A stretch of 64,000 nt of DNA from Gemmatimonadota bacterium (GCA_016874005.1 VGVQ01000002.1:176458-240457); one strand, 5' to 3'. Counted from the stretch's first letter, positions 51,152 to 60,289 are shown. The notes: generated by a model from the letters alone, not told the origin. Program-made: numbers and translations.

Positions 51152-54100
51152 ATGACGCCACCAAGCCGTCGGATCGGTGTACCCATGCTGCTGAGTCTCC
51201 TCGTCGCTCAAGGCCTCAGTGCTCAACTCACCAAGCAACTGGACTCGGCGACCATCGCGTCGTTCCGGTGGCGGTCGGTCGGGCCGGCGAACATGTCCGG
51301 CCGGGTCACCGACGTGGAAGGGCTGCCAAGCCCGTCGCGGACCTTCTACGTCGCGACAGCCGCCGGCGGGATCTTCAAGACCGTCAACGGCGGGGTCACC
51401 TTCCGGGCTCTGTTCCAAAACGAGCGGTGTGCGTCGATGGGAGACCTCGCGATCGCCCCGAGCGACAGCAACGTGATTTACGCCGGCACCGGCGAGGAAG
51501 ACGGCCGTAATTCGATCTCGCCAGGCTGCGGCCTCTACAAGTCGACCGATGGCGGGATGACCTGGAAGTACTCCGGGCTCGAGGAGACCCGGCAGATCGG
51601 CCGGATGCTGGTCCACCCCACCAATCCCGACATCGTGTGGGTGGCGGCGGTCGGCAACCTCTGGGGGGCCAACAAGGAACGTGGCCTCTACAAGACCACC
51701 GACGGCGGCGCCACCTGGCGGCTGGTCAAGTTCATCAGCGACAAAGCTGGCTTCATCGACATGGTCATGGACCCGTCCAACCCCAACGTGCTCTTCGCCT
51801 CGAGCTATGAGCGGGTCCGCGGGCCGTATTTCATGCGCAGCGGCGGCCCTGGCAGCGGCCTGTGGAAGACCACCGACGGCGGCGAGTCGTGGACCGAGGT
51901 CAAGGGCGGCGGTTTCCCGGAAACCACCAAGGGCCGAATCGGCCTGGCCATCGCGGCGAGCGACCCCAAGGTGATGTACGCCTTGGTGGAAGCGGACACC
52001 GCGCCCAACCCCAAACCGGTGGCGGGAAAGCCGGCTCAGGTTCGGCCGTCGGGCCTCTATCGCTCGGGCGACGGCGGGGTGACCTGGACCAAGACGGCCA
52101 GCACCAACGTCCGTCCATTCTATTACAGCCAGGTTCGGGTCGACATCAAGAACCCGGACCGGGTCTACTGGTCCTCGACGCCGGTGAACTTCTCCACCGA
52201 CGGCGGCAAGACGGTCCGACAGGCCTCGCAGGGTGTTCATGTCGACCACCACGCGATGTGGCTCGACCCCGCGGACGAGCATCACTTCATCGTGGGCAAC
52301 GACGGCGGCATTGCCCAGACCTGGGACAAGGGTGGCAACTACAACTTCATCAATACCTTCGCGATTGGTCAGTTCTACGCGGTGAGCTTCGACATGGCGG
52401 TGCCGTACAACGTGTGCGGAGGCCTCCAAGACAATGGCTCGTGGTGCGGGCCAAGCCGTCGGAAGAGCGGGCCGATCACCAACGCGATGTGGCACACCTT
52501 CAACGGCGGCGACGGATTCTGGACCGCCCAGGATCCCACAGATTCACGGGTAGTCTATGCCGAATCACAGGGCGGGAACATCGCTCGCTATCAATGGGAC
52601 ACCGGGGAGCGATTCCCGTTTCAGAAGCCGAATTGGCGAGCGCGCGCCGCGGCCTGGGACGACTCGGCCTTGGTCGCCCGGGGCGACACCACCCGGCCGG
52701 AGACCAACGCCATCAAGAAGCGCCTCGCCGAGGTGGCCGCGGCCCGCGCCGCCGATTCCGCCGGCATCGATACCCGATGGAACTGGAACACGCCGTTCTT
52801 CCTGTCGCCCCACAACCCGACCGTGATCTACATGGGCGCCAACAAAGTGATGAAGAGCGTCAACCGGGGCGCCACGATGTTCGCCATCTCGCCAGATCTC
52901 TCCACCAGAGACAGCGCCAAGATCCGAGTCAGTCTGACCGCGACGGGTGGGATCACCCCAGATCTCACCGGAGCGGAGACCTACTCCACGATCGTGGCAT
53001 TGGCCGAGTCTCCGATCCGGGCGGGTCTGCTGTATGCCGGCACCGATGACGGCAACGTCTGGCTCTCGCGCAACGACGGCGCCAGTTGGGACAACCTCAC
53101 CGGACGGTTCGCCGGGGTACCGCCGCAGACGTACGTGAGTCGAGTGGAGCCGTCCTCGACCGACTCCGCCACGTTCTACGTGACCTTCGACAACCATCGG
53201 AACAACGACTTCAAGCCGTACCTCTACGTCACCCACGACCTCGGGAAGACGTTCACCTCGATCTCGGCCAACCTGCCAAGTGACGGGCCGGACTTCGTGC
53301 ACGTGATCCGGGAAAGCTCGGTCAACAAGAACCTCCTGTTCGTCGGCACCGACGTCGGTGTCTACCTCTCGACCGATCGGGGCCAAAGCTGGCAGAAGTT
53401 CATGAGCCAGCTGCCGACCAGCCCGGTGCACGACCTCAAGATTCATCCCCGCGAGCGAGAGCTGATCGCGGGCACCCACGGGCGTTCGATCTGGATCGTC
53501 GATATCGGGCCGTTGGAACAGATGTCCGACGACGCTCTGGCCGCCACCAGCTTTTTCTTCCAGCCCAAGACCGCCCAGCAGTGGGGCGAGCCGCCGATCA
53601 ACGGCGAGTCGCCGGGACACCAGGTCTTTCAAGCCCCAAGTCCTAGTTATGGCGCCGAGTTCGTGTATCGACTGACGAGTGGCGGGCCGCGCGACCGGGT
53701 CCAGATCGCGGTGCTCAACGCTCAGGGCGACACGGTGCGGACCTTGACCGGGCCCGGCGGCGCCGGCATTCAGCGGGCGGTGTGGGACTATCGGGGCAAG
53801 CAACCCGCGGCCCAGCCGCTCGGCCCATCGGCTCGGCGCGACAGCGTGATCCTGGCTCGGCGCCGGGATTTCGTCTTCGATTCGCTGACCACGGCCGGCA
53901 CTATACCGAAGCCGATGGCCGATCGGATCCGAGGCGCGATGGCGTCGGGGAACTTCCAGGAACTGGCCCAGATGATGGGTTTCGGCGGCGGTGGTGGCGG
54001 CGGCGGTGCTCCGGCCGGCACCTTCGTGATGCGGCCCGGTGAGTCAAGCGCCCGTGCCACTGGGGTCCAGGCCCAAGGCGAGGGGGCGCAGGGCGAAGGC

Positions 54101-54355
54101 GGCGGGGCGGCTCCGGACATGGGGCTCATGAGCCAGATGGTAGACCTGCTCCGGCCGCCGGAGTTCGCGAACCGGCGGGGCGGCGGAGGCGGTGGGTTCG
54201 GATTCCTGTTCGGCGGCCGAGGTGGTGGCGGGCAGGCGCCGATCGTGGGCCCGGGCGACTACCTGGTGGTGCTCACGGTCGGCGGGCAGACCCACAAACG
54301 CCCGCTCCGGGTGGAACGGGCGGGTGGAACCGGCGCCTCTGGTGGGTTCTTCTAA
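51152..54355 (+). CDS. Large secreted BNR/VPS10-type repeat protein ('glycosyl hydrolase'-like beta-propeller)
   Basis: 1067 residues from ATG 51152; signal peptide IGVPMLLSLLVAQGLSAQ. Repeated Asp-box motifs show a multi-blade propeller: KTVNGGVTF, YKSTDGGMTW, YKTTDGGATW, WKTTDGGESW, YRSGDGGVTW, YLSTDRGQSW. The start region FRWRSVGPANMSGRVTDVEG is a hallmark of a family abundant in Gemmatimonadota and Bacteroidota, annotated as sortilin-like or glycosyl hydrolase without proof. Residues about 800-1067 form an Ig-like C-terminal part with two glycine-rich inserts (poly-Gly near 945 and 1015). It is presumably exported. Function unknown. Confidence 0.87.
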   Translation: MTPPSRRIGVPMLLSLLVAQGLSAQLTKQLDSATIASFRWRSVGPANMSGRVTDVEGLPSPSRTFYVATAAGGIFKTVNGGVTFRALFQNERCASMGDLAIAPSDSNVIYAGTGEEDGRNSISPGCGLYKSTDGGMTWKYSGLEETRQIGRMLVHPTNPDIVWVAAVGNLWGANKERGLYKTTDGGATWRLVKFISDKAGFIDMVMDPSNPNVLFASSYERVRGPYFMRSGGPGSGLWKTTDGGESWTEVKGGGFPETTKGRIGLAIAASDPKVMYALVEADTAPNPKPVAGKPAQVRPSGLYRSGDGGVTWTKTASTNVRPFYYSQVRVDIKNPDRVYWSSTPVNFSTDGGKTVRQASQGVHVDHHAMWLDPADEHHFIVGNDGGIAQTWDKGGNYNFINTFAIGQFYAVSFDMAVPYNVCGGLQDNGSWCGPSRRKSGPITNAMWHTFNGGDGFWTAQDPTDSRVVYAESQGGNIARYQWDTGERFPFQKPNWRARAAAWDDSALVARGDTTRPETNAIKKRLAEVAAARAADSAGIDTRWNWNTPFFLSPHNPTVIYMGANKVMKSVNRGATMFAISPDLSTRDSAKIRVSLTATGGITPDLTGAETYSTIVALAESPIRAGLLYAGTDDGNVWLSRNDGASWDNLTGRFAGVPPQTYVSRVEPSSTDSATFYVTFDNHRNNDFKPYLYVTHDLGKTFTSISANLPSDGPDFVHVIRESSVNKNLLFVGTDVGVYLSTDRGQSWQKFMSQLPTSPVHDLKIHPRERELIAGTHGRSIWIVDIGPLEQMSDDALAATSFFFQPKTAQQWGEPPINGESPGHQVFQAPSPSYGAEFVYRLTSGGPRDRVQIAVLNAQGDTVRTLTGPGGAGIQRAVWDYRGKQPAAQPLGPSARRDSVILARRRDFVFDSLTTAGTIPKPMADRIRGAMASGNFQELAQMMGFGGGGGGGGAPAGTFVMRPGESSARATGVQAQGEGAQGEGGGAAPDMGLMSQMVDLLRPPEFANRRGGGGGGFGFLFGGRGGGGQAPIVGPGDYLVVLTVGGQTHKRPLRVERAGGTGASGGFF

Positions 54356-54476
54356 CGCGACCGGGTTCGAATCCTCAGGCCGGCGGTGAGTTGGTAGATC
54401 TCGCCGGCCGAACCCAGGGGGTCGACGGCCCGGGCTCTCGCGTCGAACCGAGGGCCGACGGCGTCTCCGTGTATCT

Positions 54477-54510
54477 AGTCGGGACGGCGGGATTTGAACC
54501 CGCGACCCCC
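54477..54510 (-). repeat. tRNA 3'-end remnant, copy 1 (attachment-site-like direct repeat)
   Basis: On the minus strand it reads as a T-arm GCGGG-TTCAAAT-CCCGC followed by the acceptor strand CGTCCCG and discriminator A. The sequence fits the 3' end of a tRNA-Pro (inference). There is no matching 5' half, so it is not a gene. The 34 nt are identical to 57773-57806. Confidence 0.75.
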
Positions 54511-54528
54511 CCTCGCCGAGCATACGTT

Positions 54529-55107
54529 ATGGCCATGCCCCTCGCGGTGCCGAGGTACTCGATCGCCGATCTCGACCGGTGGCCGCCCGACGGCAACCGG
54601 TACGAGTTGCTCTCGGGCGTCCTGCTCGTGACGCCGGGGCCGGGGCCGATCCACCAATACGTCCTAGGCCGTCTGGTTGCGGCGGTAAACCGCTACCTGG
54701 GACTGGATGGCCCCGCGTTCGTGGTAAGCCCGGGTCTCATTCAACGATCGGACCACACCCAACTCGAACCCGACCTCCTGGTGGTTCCGGGGCGGTTCCG
54801 GCGGGCGGCGTCGTGGCAAGTGATGAACGACTGGTGGTTGGCGGTCGAGGTGTCCGGACGGGGCTCGCGGATCTACGACCGGGACTTCAAGGCCGGCGCC
54901 TACCTCGATCTCGGCGTACGCGAGGCATGGCGGGTCGATCTCAGGGAGCGAACCGTCGACCGGTTCATTCCTGGCTCGCCGCTGGGCTCGGCGTTCGGGG
55001 AAGCCATCACCTGGCACCCGCCCGAGATGGGGCATGGGTTTCGACTCGAATGCCGCGAGTTGTTCGACGATCCCGGCGACTTGGCGGCGGGCCGCTTCGA
55101 ACCGTAG
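54529..55107 (+). CDS. Uma2-family (DUF820) putative endonuclease
   Basis: 192 residues. The start ATG 54529 lies 18 nt after the tRNA remnant. Uma2 hallmarks: YSIADLDRWPPDGNRYELLS at the N-terminus with the GxxYEL motif, LEPDLLVVPGRF containing the catalytic Asp of the PD-(D/E)xK fold, WLAVEVSGRGSRIYDRDFKA giving the ExxS...DxxxK part, and YLDLGVREAWRVDL. The family is very numerous in cyanobacteria and several other phyla, with unproven nuclease activity, and often spreads in variable regions. It stands alone inside the repeat-flanked segment. Confidence 0.85.
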   Translation: MAMPLAVPRYSIADLDRWPPDGNRYELLSGVLLVTPGPGPIHQYVLGRLVAAVNRYLGLDGPAFVVSPGLIQRSDHTQLEPDLLVVPGRFRRAASWQVMNDWWLAVEVSGRGSRIYDRDFKAGAYLDLGVREAWRVDLRERTVDRFIPGSPLGSAFGEAITWHPPEMGHGFRLECRELFDDPGDLAAGRFEP

Positions 55108-55159
55108 CTCGCGGGGATCTGAGAGGGCTCTCGGCCGAGGCGATCGGCAACCGCGCCCT

Positions 55160-55300
55160 TCAGCGATCCAGGGACTTCCCCCGCTCCTCCCAGTCCCGCT
55201 CGAGCTTGTCCAGCAGCGCCACGAATCGCGGGTCGCGCCGGATCGGGTCGAGTTGGGCGTCCTTCAGGAACAGCGGATAGCAGGGGAACCCTTCGTCGGC
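55160..55300 (-). pseudogene. C-terminal remnant of a TPR / serine-threonine kinase or winged-helix regulator protein
   Basis: The minus strand encodes EGFPCYPLFLKDAQLDPIRR followed by DPRFVALLDKLERDWEERGK and a stop. The GFPCYPLFxxDPxLDxLRxDPRF tail is characteristic of the end of TPR regions in bacterial Ser/Thr kinases and related regulators. Only about 46 residues are left; the upstream open frame is unconserved. The 327-nt gap 55108-55434 holds only this piece. Confidence 0.55.
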
Positions 55301-55434
55301 CTCGACCGCGCCATGGCGGCCTCGGCGTCGGCCCGGCGCCTGGTCCCTCCGCCCCTCACGGGATAGTTTGCGATGGGCGGAGCAATCTCCGAATCCTTGC
55401 CGGGTGAGTCGGCCCTCATCAGGATACCCCAACC

Positions 55435-57492
55435 ATGCGGCTCCTACCGTCCGTCAAGTCCGCCTTGCCCCTGCTGCTCCTGTTAGGCACCGGGACGGGC
55501 CAGACTCCACCCGGTCAAACCACCCCGGCCGGGCGAGTGTGCGTGGCCCACGATTTCGGCGCACCCAAGACCACCGTTCCCACCATCTCGGAAGACGCGA
55601 TCTGGAACCTGGACCCCGGCCTCCTCGCCGAGGGACCGGACGGCTCGATCTACTCGACCTCGCCCACCGGGGGAAAGCATCTGCGGGGCTCGATCTGGCG
55701 ATACGATCCCGCCACCAGGCAGTACCAAGTTGTCTACGACTTTCCCGTCGGGGACACGACCGGCTCCGGTCCCCGAAGCGGCCTGGTGGCCGCGAAGGAT
55801 GCCGGCGGCAGGCCAACCGGAACCTTCTACGGCACGGCCTACGGGGGTGGGAGGTGGGGTGTCGGGACCGTGTTCAGGTACCAGGCCGGGGCCGCAAAAC
55901 CCCAGGTTCTCTACCATTTCCGCAATGGCATCATGACCGGGCTCGTTCCCCGAGACTGCCCTACCCCGACCACCTGCCGCTACAGTGGACGACAGCGAGC
56001 CGACGGGGCCGCCGGGTATCCAATCTCGGCACCGGTGGTGACCAGCGACGGTACCGTCTACGGGGTAACTGGCTATTCGAATAACCAGGGGTTCGGCGTC
56101 TTCTACCAGCTGGGCGGAGGCGAGGAGGGGCTCACGGCCGTCTGTCTATTCGACTACCGCATGCTTGGGGATCGTGACCTGAAGGGGTTCGTCTGCCATC
56201 CGAGGGTGTTTGGTGCCCGGACCATCTCACTCGGCAACGACGGGCGCACGCTCTACGGCACCACCACCGGAGGCTACGGCTCCATCTGGAGTTCCACCGG
56301 CAGTGGAATCCAGGTGCTGCATGAGTTCAAGCTCACCGACGGCACCAAGCCCCTCAACATCATCCAAGCCAGCAACGGCAACCTCTTCGGAACGACCTTG
56401 GCCGGTGGGGAGATCGGCGCGGGCACGGTGTTCCGATTCTCGACCGTCAACAACAGCCTCCAGACGCTGACGGCATTCAAGGCCGACTACAAGCTGGGAA
56501 GCTGGCTTCCGGGACTCAATCCGGTGGCCGGGCTGGTCGAACGGCTCGACACCCTGAACAACGAACCGTCACAGACAGTGTATTCCCTCTACGGTGCGGC
56601 CAAGTTCGGCGGTCGCGGCGGCCGCGGAACCATCTACCGGATGGGGTTGAGCGGAGGCGATGTCCAGGTGGTCCACCACTTCCCCAACGGCTGGAAGGAG
56701 TCGGGTCGCTCGCCGATCGGGACGTTGATGCTGCACAGCGGCGGCGCCATCTACGGAACCACCTACCAGGGTGGGGAATACGACGGTGGGGTCCTTTGGC
56801 GGCTCACCGGACTCGGACTTCCGGACATTCCCAACTGGACCGTGATGCCGAAGTTCACGGTGGGTGCCATTGCGACGGACGCCGCCGGGAAGCCGGTGCG
56901 CGACAACCTGCTGACCGTCCGGACCGGAGTCTGCGCCTACCAGGTCATCGACCCCAAAACCAATCAGCCGGTCTGCGCCGGTGGAACGTGGGAGGGGGTG
57001 AAGTTCGAGGCCGTCAACTGCCACAATCCGCACTTTGTCCAGTTCATCTCCCGCGAAGAAATCATGACCGGCACCACTCCGCTGCAGTGGCGGTCCGGCA
57101 CCACCCCGCTCGGGTACCAGCTCACGACCAATCCTTCGAGCCCCGTGTGGGATATCGACGTCGGGCGCTCGACGGCCGCCGACGCGTTCTGGGAGAACGC
57201 GCCCGCCAATCCGGTGATCCGGGGACCAGCGATGCTGACGAACCTCGACAACCCCACGATGTTCGCGGCGGATACGCTCAAGCTGGGCATCGATACTGAT
57301 ACTCGGCGGGCCACCTTCCGCACCTACCTCTATTGCGATTGCGAGCTGAAGCGGCTGGTGCAGTGGAGCAAGGAGAAGGTCGGGCGCGCCCTGCCAGTCA
57401 CCCGGGTTCACTCGATGACCCTGCCGACCGCGGCCGATCAGGCCTTCATCGACGGGCTGGTCAAGGCGCAGGGATTCGTGCCGGTTACCTAG
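55435..57492 (+). CDS. Secreted GloVer-repeat protein (choice-of-anchor tandem repeat type)
   Basis: 685 residues, signal peptide LPSVKSALPLLLLLGTGTG. Repeats of the form 'G.lYGTTygGG..g.GtvfR' are clear: GTFYGTAYGGGRWGVGTVFR, TLYGTTTGGYGSIW, NLFGTTLAGGEIGAGTVFRF, SLYGAAKFGGRGGRGTIYRM and IYGTTYQGGEYDGGVLWRL. These are GloVer repeats (TIGR03803), which fold as a propeller-like structure. The C-terminal 200 residues form a different domain containing CHNPHFVQF and the block NPTMFAADTLKLGIDTDTRR. The last 240 bp of the gene are also found at 50781-51023. Surface or secreted; function unknown. Confidence 0.8.
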   Translation: MRLLPSVKSALPLLLLLGTGTGQTPPGQTTPAGRVCVAHDFGAPKTTVPTISEDAIWNLDPGLLAEGPDGSIYSTSPTGGKHLRGSIWRYDPATRQYQVVYDFPVGDTTGSGPRSGLVAAKDAGGRPTGTFYGTAYGGGRWGVGTVFRYQAGAAKPQVLYHFRNGIMTGLVPRDCPTPTTCRYSGRQRADGAAGYPISAPVVTSDGTVYGVTGYSNNQGFGVFYQLGGGEEGLTAVCLFDYRMLGDRDLKGFVCHPRVFGARTISLGNDGRTLYGTTTGGYGSIWSSTGSGIQVLHEFKLTDGTKPLNIIQASNGNLFGTTLAGGEIGAGTVFRFSTVNNSLQTLTAFKADYKLGSWLPGLNPVAGLVERLDTLNNEPSQTVYSLYGAAKFGGRGGRGTIYRMGLSGGDVQVVHHFPNGWKESGRSPIGTLMLHSGGAIYGTTYQGGEYDGGVLWRLTGLGLPDIPNWTVMPKFTVGAIATDAAGKPVRDNLLTVRTGVCAYQVIDPKTNQPVCAGGTWEGVKFEAVNCHNPHFVQFISREEIMTGTTPLQWRSGTTPLGYQLTTNPSSPVWDIDVGRSTAADAFWENAPANPVIRGPAMLTNLDNPTMFAADTLKLGIDTDTRRATFRTYLYCDCELKRLVQWSKEKVGRALPVTRVHSMTLPTAADQAFIDGLVKAQGFVPVT
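57250..57492 (+). repeat. Second copy of the 243-nt duplicated segment (inside the intact gene)
   Basis: This is the parent copy of the fragment at 50781-51023. It covers residues about 606-685 of the GloVer-repeat protein, including its stop codon. Confidence 0.85.
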
Positions 57493-57692
57493 GATGTGCC
57501 TTTGGGGGCTGCGTCCAACCCCCATTCGGTCAGCGAGGCGAGCAGGTATCGGGCGACCAGATCGTTGCCGAGCGCCGAGAAATGGCCCCACTGCACCGTT
57601 AGGTCCTTCACCGTATGGCGCGACTCGACCGGCTCGAAGGCGCTGAGTGCGTCGAGGTATCGGTAGCCGCTGGATCGAAAGTACTCGAGCAA
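57489..57692 (-). pseudogene. C-terminal remnant of an SGNH-type hydrolase
   Basis: The 67-codon frame ends with YRYLDALSAFEPVESRHTVK, then VQWGHFSALGNDLVARYLLA. The GHFSALGN element corresponds to the catalytic-His block of SGNH hydrolases, comparable with GHYSAEGN in the intact gene at 8646-9902. No block I or upstream part exists. Its stop overlaps the stop of the GloVer gene by 4 nt. Confidence 0.55.
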
Positions 57693-58058
57693 TTGGAGAC
57701 GCTACACGGGAAGACGCCGCGGGCCCCGCCCGGATCTACCGGTACCCGTCTGGGACCGGGCTGCGTTATTTGAGTCGGGACGGCGGGATTTGAACCCGCG
57801 ACCCCCTGAACCCCATTCGCGGCTGATAGATCGGCATTTCCGGCGACTTGCAGGAAAATCAACGGGTTCCGAGCGTCGGTGCCGGACCCCGAAGCCGAGA
57901 TTGCCGGGTTCTGACGGGAGAAACTCGTATCCAAACTCGTATCGGATCCTAGTAGGTCCGCGGCGGCGACAAGCGCGCCTCCCCGGCCACACGGCAAGTC
58001 ACATCGTTTCAAGACACTTCACAGCGAGTCAAACACCCGCTCGCGCCTAGGGAACCGA
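57693..58058. other. Gene-free stretch containing the tRNA remnant
   Basis: Apart from the tRNA 3'-end repeat at 57773-57806, I see no gene. At about 57922-57944 the element aaactcgtatc occurs twice in tandem, separated by one base. Base composition is less GC-rich than in neighbouring genes, as expected for non-coding or recently acquired DNA. Confidence 0.5.
57773..57806 (-). repeat. tRNA 3'-end remnant, copy 2 (attachment-site-like direct repeat)
   Basis: Identical over 34 nt and in the same orientation as 54477-54510. On the minus strand it is preceded by TTCAGGGG, which extends similarity into the variable loop and anticodon stem of a tRNA-Pro-like sequence. The 5' half is missing. Together the copies bracket 3.3 kb. 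Confidence 0.75.
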
Positions 58059-58244
58059 TCAGGTTGAGATGACGTCCAGGTGCCTCCCAACATGGGCCAC
58101 CACGAATGGACCGGGAGGGGTACCGCCCGAACTGAAATAGATCCTTAGGCAATACCGCGGGTCGCGGGTGGCACCCCCGACCCGGAGGTGCTCCTCACAC
58201 TTGTAGGAGACACCGGCCTCGACGAATTCGTACTGCTGCCTGAG
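58059..58244 (-). pseudogene. C-terminal piece of a small hypothetical protein
   Basis: The minus strand encodes QQYEFVEAGVSYKCEEHLRV, then TRDPRYCLRIYFSSG and VVAHVGRHLDVIST before a stop. The pattern EHL...RDPxxxLRIYFxxxxxxxVVxHVGRHL resembles a family of short hypothetical proteins of actinobacteria and proteobacteria. The part upstream of about 58244 is not convincing, so the gene seems truncated. Low confidence. Confidence 0.35.
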
Positions 58245-58363
58245 CCTGCTGGGCGTGGAGGGCGCCAGACCAGATTTGTGAGCCGCCGCTTGCGTTGTAT
58301 GTTTCCGTGCAGATACGGCACGCCGCGATTCGAACACAGAACCAGCGACCAAGCGGGGTCTCT

Positions 58364-60289
58364 GTGCCTCCTTTTCGTTCCAGCCCAGCCTTCCGCTTGC
58401 TGAGCGGCCTCTCGCCGCTCCTCGTCGCTGCAGCTTGCGGTGGTGGCACGACCGGCCCGAGTCCGCCGCCGCCGCCCGCTGTCGCGTCCGTCTCGGTCTT
58501 GCCCGCATCTGGGACGCTGGTGCCAAACGAAACCCTGGCCCTTACCGCAACCCTCAGGGATTCCCAAGGGAACCCACTGACTGGACGGGCGGTCGCTTGG
58601 AGCACGTCGGCGCCTGGTGTCGCGACGGTGAGTTCGAGCGGCCTGGTTTCTGCCGTCGCGGTTGGTAGCACCACTATCACCGCAACCAGTGAGGGGCAGG
58701 TCGGCCAGGCATCGATAACGGTGCGCGATGGCGGCTTCATCGGTCCCGCTGGGGGTACGGTGACGGCCGCGGACGGGAAGGTGACGGTGCAGGTCCCAGC
58801 GTCGGCGTTGACAACTCCCACGGCCATCACCGTCGCACCGGTCGTGAGCCCGCAACCCGATCCCAAGCTGATCCCTGGCACCGCCTACGATTTCGGCCCC
58901 GCCGGGGTGTCCTTCGCCCAGCCGGTGACGCTCAGGATACGGTACGATGCGACAGCCCTCTCGGGGGCCAATCCCGCGCAGTTGCGGGTCCACAAGTTGG
59001 TGGGTACGACTTGGACCCTCCTTGGCGGAAGTTCGGTAGACGTCGCCACTCGTACGGTCACCGGTCAAACGAGCGGCTTCAGTATCTATGCAGTTCTTGA
59101 AGTAGTCAGCACGCCCGGCCCCCAGAACCTCGAGGTTCACCAAATCAATGTCGGGTGGGGGAGCGCTGTCTTGGTGCGCGGGCCGGACGGCTCAACGGTC
59201 TTGCTTGAGGCTGGGAACACGGGGAAAGGGACCGCCCACGTCGTGCCGTATCTCCAGGGCATCGGTATCCAGCCAAGCCAGGGGTTGGACTACACGATCG
59301 CTGGTCACCAACACTGCGACCACGTCGGAGGTTTGGACGAGGTGATTCAGGCGGGGTACAACGTAAAGCGGAAGAACTTCTTCAATGGCTCGGTCAACTC
59401 GAACTCGTGCACCGACCAGTGGCAGGCCGCGTCTGCCACGACGACCGCCGGCATTCACGCGGTGCCGGCCCCCGGAACGGTGATCGCGCTGGGTAATGGT
59501 GCGTCGCTCACCTTCCTTGCGGTCAACGGCAGTCTCATTGGCGGCGGGCATGTCGCGGTATCCGACGAGAACGATCGCTCGATCGCGATCCTCGTCAAAT
59601 ACGGAGGGTTCGATTTCCTCTGGGCGAGTGACCTCGGCGGCGGGGACGCCGACAACGCGTGCACAGGCCGTTCGACCTCACAGGCCGATATCGAGACAGC
59701 TCTGATCACCGCCATCTCACCAGGCGGCAGCGCTCCCCTGATTTCGAGCGGCGGGATCGATGTCCTCTACGTCAACCACCACGGCAGCGAGAGCAGCACG
59801 AACCATACTTACATGAACCTTGCCCGGCCGGCGGTGGCGATTATCGGCGTGGGAGAGGGGCAGTCCAGCAATTTCCAGTTGCCGCGTCGGAGCGTCGTTG
59901 AGAAGGTGCTGTTGGCCCAGGGGGCCTGTGTCACCGTGCCCCCCGCGCTGGCGCTCCAGACGGAGGAAGGGGCCCCGACGGGGGCAGAAACGAGCTTCGC
60001 GGCCTACAGTGTGGGGGACATTCGGATCGTGACCGACGGCCAAGCCAGCTTTACCGTGGGAGGTACTGGCCGGGTGTCGCAGGGGCCGGTCGAGTTGGTT
60101 GGGGCCGGCCTCCCTCGCCAGTTCGGGCTAGACGATGCTCTCGCCCCCACCGTGGCGGCCCTTGCACAGGCTACCGGTTGGCGTACGCAGCCATTCAACC
60201 GCCTCCGCGTGTTGTCCAGGGATGAGCGGCGCCCAAAGAGGCTTCCCGATGGGGCTATTGGCACACCGCTGCGAGCCACGCTACCATGA
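58364..60289 (+). CDS. Ig-like / ZU5-like / metallo-beta-lactamase-fold lipoprotein (ComEC-type MBL domain)
   Basis: 641 residues from GTG 58364. A lipobox (LLVAAAC, Cys25) is followed by a Pro-rich linker, a BIG2 Ig-like domain (about 42-121), and a ZU5-like domain (about 124-245: GGTVTAADGKVTVQVPASAL). A metallo-beta-lactamase fold of the ComEC/Rec2 type starts near 257 (LEVHQINVGWGSAVLVRGPD). It has the HxHxDH metal motif HQHCDH at 315-320, LWASDLGGGD, and VNHHGSESSTNHTY. It is probably a surface-attached hydrolase, possibly a nuclease or phosphoesterase. The free-standing exported form without the ComEC membrane channel is notable. Confidence 0.82.
   Translation: MPPFRSSPAFRLLSGLSPLLVAAACGGGTTGPSPPPPPAVASVSVLPASGTLVPNETLALTATLRDSQGNPLTGRAVAWSTSAPGVATVSSSGLVSAVAVGSTTITATSEGQVGQASITVRDGGFIGPAGGTVTAADGKVTVQVPASALTTPTAITVAPVVSPQPDPKLIPGTAYDFGPAGVSFAQPVTLRIRYDATALSGANPAQLRVHKLVGTTWTLLGGSSVDVATRTVTGQTSGFSIYAVLEVVSTPGPQNLEVHQINVGWGSAVLVRGPDGSTVLLEAGNTGKGTAHVVPYLQGIGIQPSQGLDYTIAGHQHCDHVGGLDEVIQAGYNVKRKNFFNGSVNSNSCTDQWQAASATTTAGIHAVPAPGTVIALGNGASLTFLAVNGSLIGGGHVAVSDENDRSIAILVKYGGFDFLWASDLGGGDADNACTGRSTSQADIETALITAISPGGSAPLISSGGIDVLYVNHHGSESSTNHTYMNLARPAVAIIGVGEGQSSNFQLPRRSVVEKVLLAQGACVTVPPALALQTEEGAPTGAETSFAAYSVGDIRIVTDGQASFTVGGTGRVSQGPVELVGAGLPRQFGLDDALAPTVAALAQATGWRTQPFNRLRVLSRDERRPKRLPDGAIGTPLRATLP

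Noticed and set aside
54360..54380. GGTTCGAATCC, a T-loop-like motif on the plus strand just after the BNR-repeat gene
   Set aside because: The flanking bases do not pair as a T-stem beyond three pairs, and there is no acceptor strand or anticodon arm.
57922..57944. Tandem aaactcgtatc repeat as a possible CRISPR or iteron start
   Set aside because: Only two copies with a one-base spacer; far too few for either.
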